Below, piece after piece: positions 13,079 to 16,096 of a DNA stretch of 16,096 nucleotides. Origin of the DNA: Actinomycetota bacterium. Its GTDB lineage: Bacteria; Actinomycetota; Acidimicrobiia; IMCC26256; JACDBD01. Below the pieces are notes generated by a model. The model saw only the letters and a program-made list of their open reading frames with translations, ran no database searches and had not been told where the DNA came from. A program made the position numbers and the translations under genes. Location: assembly GCA_013695115.1 (NCBI GenBank), contig JACDBD010000017.1:1-16096 (forward strand). Direction: 5' to 3'. Each line of letters opens with the position of its first letter. The first letter of the stretch is position 1.

Positions 13079-14248
13079 GTGCGCTGCTTCGCCTTCCACC
13101 TGATGCCGTACACCCAGCTCGACCCGTCCTATGAGGGACCCGCCTGGGTGACCTGCCCGAACGAGCTCTACGACCCCGCCCTCGGTCACGAGCTCTACAA
13201 CACGTACCTCGACCAGCTGATCTACGCCGAGGAGCTGGGCTTCGACGGCGTGTGCGTCAACGAGCACCACCAGAACGCCTACGGCAACATGCCCTCGCCC
13301 AACCTGATCGCCTCGATCCTCGCCCGCCAGACCAGCCGCATGAAGATCGCGGTCGTCGGCAATGCGTTGCCGCTCTACGACCCGCCCACCCGGGTGGCGG
13401 AAGAGTTCGCCATGATCGACGTCATCAGCGGCGGGCGGCTCATCGCCGGGATGGTCGTCGGCGGCGGGCCCGAGTACTACTCGTTCTCGGTCAACCCCGC
13501 CCACGCGCGGGAGCGGTTCCAGGAGGCCCACGACCTCATCGTCAAGGCGTGGACGGAGCCCGGCCCGTTCGAGTGGGTGAGCAAGCACTACCGCATCCGC
13601 TACGTCAACCCCTGGCCGCGGCCGCTCCAGCAGCCCCACCCCGAGATCTGGATCCCGGGTGCGGGCTCGGTCGAGACGATGGAGTTCGTCGCCCGCAACC
13701 GTTACGCCTACATGGGGATCCCGTACTTCCACATCGACGTGTTCAAGCGCTACTTCTCGATGTTCCGCGACGCCTGCGAAGCCGAGGGCTACGAGGCCGA
13801 TCCGCTCCAGTACGGATGGCTGCTACCCATCTACGTCGCCGAGACCGACGAGCAGGCCCGCCGGGAGTACGAGGAGCACTTCTGGTACTTCGTGAAGCGG
13901 CTGCTGCCCGGCATCACCATCCAGCCGCCGGGCTACACGTCGGTGCGGTCGCTCGCCAGCATCCTGAAGTCGGCGGGCACGTTCATGCTCAACATCGACA
14001 CCTGGGAGGAGGTCGTGAACGGCCGCTACGCGATCGTCGGGTCGCCCGAGACGGTCGCGGACCAGCTGATCGAGTCGCTGCGTGAGCTCGGCACCGGGAA
14101 CCTGCTCGGCCTCTTCCAGCTCGGCAGCCTGCCCGACCACCTCACCCGCAAGAACATGGCGCTGTTCGCCGAGCAGGTGATGCCGAAGCTGCGGGCGGAG
14201 TTCCCCGACGGCGAGCGCGTGTACCGCCCGCAGGCGAAGGTCGCGTAG
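13079..14248 (+). CDS. LLM-class flavin-dependent monooxygenase (luciferase-like)
   Basis: This 389-residue protein belongs to the bacterial luciferase-like family, TIM-barrel enzymes using reduced FMN (or F420 in some actinobacterial branches) to oxidise an organic substrate. Typical segments are AEELGFDGVCVNEHHQN near residues 50-66 (EHH is the hallmark), KIAVVGNALPLYDPPTRVAEE, the VISGGRLIAGMVVGGGPEYY loop, and PHPEIWIPGAG. GTG 13079 is chosen because it lies one base after the preceding stop and gives MRCFAFHLMPYT, the normal first beta strand; a longer form from 13052 would overlap the small peptide gene. The substrate cannot be read from the sequence. Its neighbours, a small membrane peptide and an alpha/beta hydrolase, suggest a catabolic pathway in which oxidation (for example ester or lactone formation) precedes hydrolysis. 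The choice of FMN or F420 is uncertain. Confidence 0.92.
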   Translation: MRCFAFHLMPYTQLDPSYEGPAWVTCPNELYDPALGHELYNTYLDQLIYAEELGFDGVCVNEHHQNAYGNMPSPNLIASILARQTSRMKIAVVGNALPLYDPPTRVAEEFAMIDVISGGRLIAGMVVGGGPEYYSFSVNPAHARERFQEAHDLIVKAWTEPGPFEWVSKHYRIRYVNPWPRPLQQPHPEIWIPGAGSVETMEFVARNRYAYMGIPYFHIDVFKRYFSMFRDACEAEGYEADPLQYGWLLPIYVAETDEQARREYEEHFWYFVKRLLPGITIQPPGYTSVRSLASILKSAGTFMLNIDTWEEVVNGRYAIVGSPETVADQLIESLRELGTGNLLGLFQLGSLPDHLTRKNMALFAEQVMPKLRAEFPDGERVYRPQAKVA

Positions 14249-14253
14249 GAAAG

Positions 14254-15066
14254 ATGCCGCAGACGCTCGTCGAGGAGCAGCTGGACACTCCCGCGGGCAA
14301 GGTCCAGCTCTTCCGCGCCGGTGCGGGCGCGCCGCTCGTGTACCTGCACTCGGCCGGGGGCGAGTCGTCGCACGCCGCGCTCGAGGAGCTGGCCGACTCC
14401 TTCGAGGTGCTGGTGCCGGTGTTCCCCGGTTACGGCGAATCGGAGGGCATCGAGGACATCGACGGGATGGAGGACGCGGTCTTCCATCTCCTCGACCTCT
14501 GGGAACTGCTCGAGCTCGACGCGCCCGCGGTCATGGGTCTGTCGCTCGGCGCGTGGATGGCGGCCGAGCTGGCCACCCGTTATCCCGAGAAGGTGGGGAA
14601 GCTCGTGCTCGTCAACCCGGTCGGGCTCCACATCGACCGGGCGCCGATCGCCGAGATGTTCGGACGGGGCGCGGGCGAGCTCGCCGAGATGCTCTTCGCC
14701 GACCAGGAACACCCGATCGCCGCGGCCATGCACGCCATGGACGACTTCACCGGTGACGTCGGCAAGCAGGTGGAGATCCCGATCGAGATGGTCCTGCCGA
14801 TGTGGAAGGCGATGTCGGCGACGGCCAAGCTCGGCTGGGACCCGTACCTGCACAACCCCAAGTTGCGGGGCCGGCTCCGGCGGGTGACCGCGCCGACCCT
14901 GGTCGTGCGGGCGGCCCAGGACGGCATGGTCCCCGCGGCCCACGCCGAGACGTACGCGGCCGAGATCGCCGGCGCCCGGCTCGAGGTGATCGAGGACGCC
15001 GCCCACTGGCTGCCGTTCGAGAAGCCGGCCGAGCTCGCCGAGTTGGTCCGGGACTTCCTGGGCTGA
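14254..15066 (+). CDS. Alpha/beta-fold hydrolase
   Basis: The 270-residue protein is a classic alpha/beta hydrolase. The oxyanion-hole motif HSAGG is at 32-36, the nucleophile elbow GLSLG at 95-99 with Ser97, the acid Asp223 in RAAQDGMVP, and the catalytic His251 in EDAAHWLPFEKP. A cap region lies between about 125 and 195. The reaction is hydrolysis of an ester, lactone or C-C bond; the sequence does not say which. It starts at ATG 14254 five bases after the monooxygenase stop, with GGAAAG immediately upstream, so the two are co-translated. In that setting it may open the product of the monooxygenase, as in meta-cleavage or Baeyer-Villiger-type pathways. Haloalkane dehalogenase or perhydrolase activity is less likely but not excluded. 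Confidence 0.92.
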   Translation: MPQTLVEEQLDTPAGKVQLFRAGAGAPLVYLHSAGGESSHAALEELADSFEVLVPVFPGYGESEGIEDIDGMEDAVFHLLDLWELLELDAPAVMGLSLGAWMAAELATRYPEKVGKLVLVNPVGLHIDRAPIAEMFGRGAGELAEMLFADQEHPIAAAMHAMDDFTGDVGKQVEIPIEMVLPMWKAMSATAKLGWDPYLHNPKLRGRLRRVTAPTLVVRAAQDGMVPAAHAETYAAEIAGARLEVIEDAAHWLPFEKPAELAELVRDFLG

Positions 15067-15075
15067 GGCGCCGCC

Positions 15076-15091
15076 ACCCTGAGGTCAGGGT
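15076..15091. terminator. Inverted repeat after the hydrolase gene, possible terminator or operator
   Basis: ACCCTGA-GG-TCAGGGT gives seven-base perfect arms around a two-base centre, 10 bases after the hydrolase stop. The position suggests a transcription end, but no T-run follows and a two-base loop is too tight for a normal hairpin, so a regulator binding site is an equal alternative. Confidence 0.3.
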
Positions 15092-15239
15092 CGAAGGACG
15101 CTACGTCCCAACCCGGGGAACGCGGTCTCGATTCCTTCGAGGTTCACGCCTCGGATAAGGGGCCGGCGGCGCTCCGGGCAGCCGGCCGGGTTCGTCGCAC
15201 TGGGCCCTGACGGCGTCGACGTACAAACGTGCCCTGACA

Positions 15240-15267
15240 CCCGACGGCGGCTGGCTAGCCCGTCGGG
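15240..15267 (+). promoter_or_regulatory. Hairpin upstream of the YfhO-like gene
   Basis: CCCGACGG (15240-15247) and CCGTCGGG (15260-15267) form eight-base perfect arms with a 12-base loop, 20 bases before the ATG at 15288. It could be a leader structure affecting translation, an operator, or a T-less terminator of readthrough from the hydrolase operon. Confidence 0.35.
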
Positions 15268-15287
15268 CGAATGCCATCCTGGTTCCT

Positions 15288-16096
15288 ATGCTCGGATTCG
15301 TGCGGTCGTTACTGACGCGCCTCGGTCGGCACGAGTACCTCACGGCCGCTGCCGTGTTCGGCCTGCTGGTGCTCGTGTTCTTCTCGCCGGTGTTCACGAG
15401 CCACAAGACCTTCTCGACCGTTTACAACGTTCAGCAGCGGACCTACCCGTGGGTCGACACCCAGCATGCGCCGAAGACCCCGCATTACATCCAGGCTGAC
15501 CAGGCGTTGGTCTATTACCCGTGGGAGGTGCTCACGTACAACACCCTGCAGCAGCACAGCGAGCTGCCGCTGTGGGACCCTCAGTCCTTCGGAGGGCATC
15601 CTCTCTTCGCGAACGGCCAGACCGGGCTCGCTTATCCGCCTCGTGTCGCCCTGGCTGCGGTCACGTCGCCGAGCTGGACGCACGACATCTACCTGATGTT
15701 CCACATTTGGCTGGGCGGTTTCGCGATGTTCGCGCTCATGAAGGAGCTCGGGGCCCGTTTTGCCGGGGCGTTGCTCAGCGGTGTCGCGTGGTCGTTCAGC
15801 TCGTACACAGCGTTCTGGATCCAGCTCGAGAACTTCGCCGTCGTCCTTGCCCTGCTCCCGTTCATCGTGCTGTGCATCCGGCGATGGCACGTGCGGCGGT
15901 CGTGGCGCGCCTTCGCGGTCGCGAGCTTGTTGTTGGGCGTCGTGTTCCTCGGCGCGAGCCCGGAGCTGTCACTCGCATGCTTCGTGCTCGCGTTCGCCTA
16001 CGCCGCGTGCCAGGGCCTCACCCGGCTCGTGCGCGAGTGGCGACAGCTCACGACGCGTCATCGGCTCGTGATCGCAGCCGCGCCCGCCGCGTTGGT
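15288..16096 (+). CDS. YfhO-like multi-pass membrane protein, 5' part (cut by right edge)
   Basis: An open frame from ATG 15288 runs to the window end: 269 complete codons plus two bases. A membrane helix lies at about 17-36. An extracytoplasmic loop then carries the YfhO-type motif set: ADQALVYYPWE (70-80), LPLWDPQSFGGHPLFANGQ (93-111) and TGLAYPPR (112-119). At least four more helices follow (about 138-152, 158-175, 183-197 and 208-222). The Asp-Gln (71-72) and YPW motif resemble the first-loop acidic motif of GT-C-type glycosyltransferases, to which YfhO proteins are related. Family role: transfer of sugars from lipid carriers onto wall or membrane polymers, or flipping-linked steps; the acceptor here is unknown. 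Codons ending in T (CAT, GTT, TAT, CCT) are somewhat more frequent than in upstream genes. The rest of the gene lies outside the window. Confidence 0.85.
   Translation, partial: MLGFVRSLLTRLGRHEYLTAAAVFGLLVLVFFSPVFTSHKTFSTVYNVQQRTYPWVDTQHAPKTPHYIQADQALVYYPWEVLTYNTLQQHSELPLWDPQSFGGHPLFANGQTGLAYPPRVALAAVTSPSWTHDIYLMFHIWLGGFAMFALMKELGARFAGALLSGVAWSFSSYTAFWIQLENFAVVLALLPFIVLCIRRWHVRRSWRAFAVASLLLGVVFLGASPELSLACFVLAFAYAACQGLTRLVREWRQLTTRHRLVIAAAPAAL

Larger units (their letters stand above)
15067..15287 (+). other. 221-bp intergenic spacer with two inverted repeats
   Basis: No convincing coding frame is seen between the hydrolase stop and the YfhO-like start. The spacer holds two inverted repeats (15076-15091 and 15240-15267) listed separately. 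The motif CCCTGA occurs three times on this strand (15077, about 15204 and about 15233), one copy being an arm of the first repeat. It probably contains the end of the hydrolase transcript and the promoter and leader of the next gene; no clear -35/-10 pair was found. Confidence 0.6.

Noticed and set aside
1..16096. CRISPR array, tRNA/rRNA, insertion sequence, attachment site or prophage.
   Set aside because: No regularly spaced repeats, no cloverleaf or rRNA-like stretches and no transposase or integrase were seen; the MuF-like motif is the only phage-like signal.

Overview
The window is about 16 kb of very GC-rich, tightly packed bacterial DNA with strong G/C preference at third codon positions. 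The gene families point to a high-GC actinobacterium: a YlbL-type PDZ/Lon protease and a giant UPF0182 membrane protein in the same cluster, a DivIVA-domain protein, a suf operon without isc genes, and a secreted L,D-transpeptidase with a Thr/Pro linker. Class Acidimicrobiia is my best guess, but this is inference and not proven by any marker in the window. No rRNA, tRNA, CRISPR array, insertion sequence or phage module is visible.

Region 1 (1-6471, + strand) is a cell-envelope cluster. A poorly supported open frame running in from the left edge (ends 451) is followed by a membrane-anchored PDZ/Lon-like serine protease (461-1543). Next comes an unusual 637-residue protein (1568-3481) with a DivIVA-like N-terminus, a long coiled coil and an acidic/proline-rich middle. 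Its C-terminus carries a Cys/His motif resembling the end of phage Mu F/SPP1 gp7 head-morphogenesis proteins. A seven-helix UPF0182 protein closes the region (3565-6471).

Region 2 (6472-11732, + strand) is an iron-sulfur cluster assembly operon: promoter, sufB, sufD, a Rieske-type ferredoxin and sufC. SufB is interrupted by a 382-residue intein with a LAGLIDADG homing endonuclease that looks intact (6953-8098). SufB, SufD and SufC would form the scaffold complex. The cysteine desulfurase (SufS) and sulfur carrier (SufU) are not in the window.

Region 3 (11729-12742, - strand) is a secreted L,D-transpeptidase that converges on sufC with a 4-base overlap.

Region 4 (12743-15066, + strand) starts with a promoter whose -35 box lies inside a perfect 16-bp palindrome (12804-12819) that looks like a TetR-type operator. 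It drives a compact operon: a 69-residue secreted or membrane peptide, an LLM-class flavin monooxygenase and an alpha/beta hydrolase. This has the look of a regulated oxidation/hydrolysis pathway of unknown substrate.

Region 5 (15067-16096) is a 221-bp spacer with two inverted repeats, followed by the 5' part of a YfhO-like multi-pass membrane protein cut off by the right edge.

The best candidates for something new are the DivIVA/MuF-like fusion, the SufB intein and its insertion site, and the palindrome-controlled small peptide/LLM/hydrolase operon.
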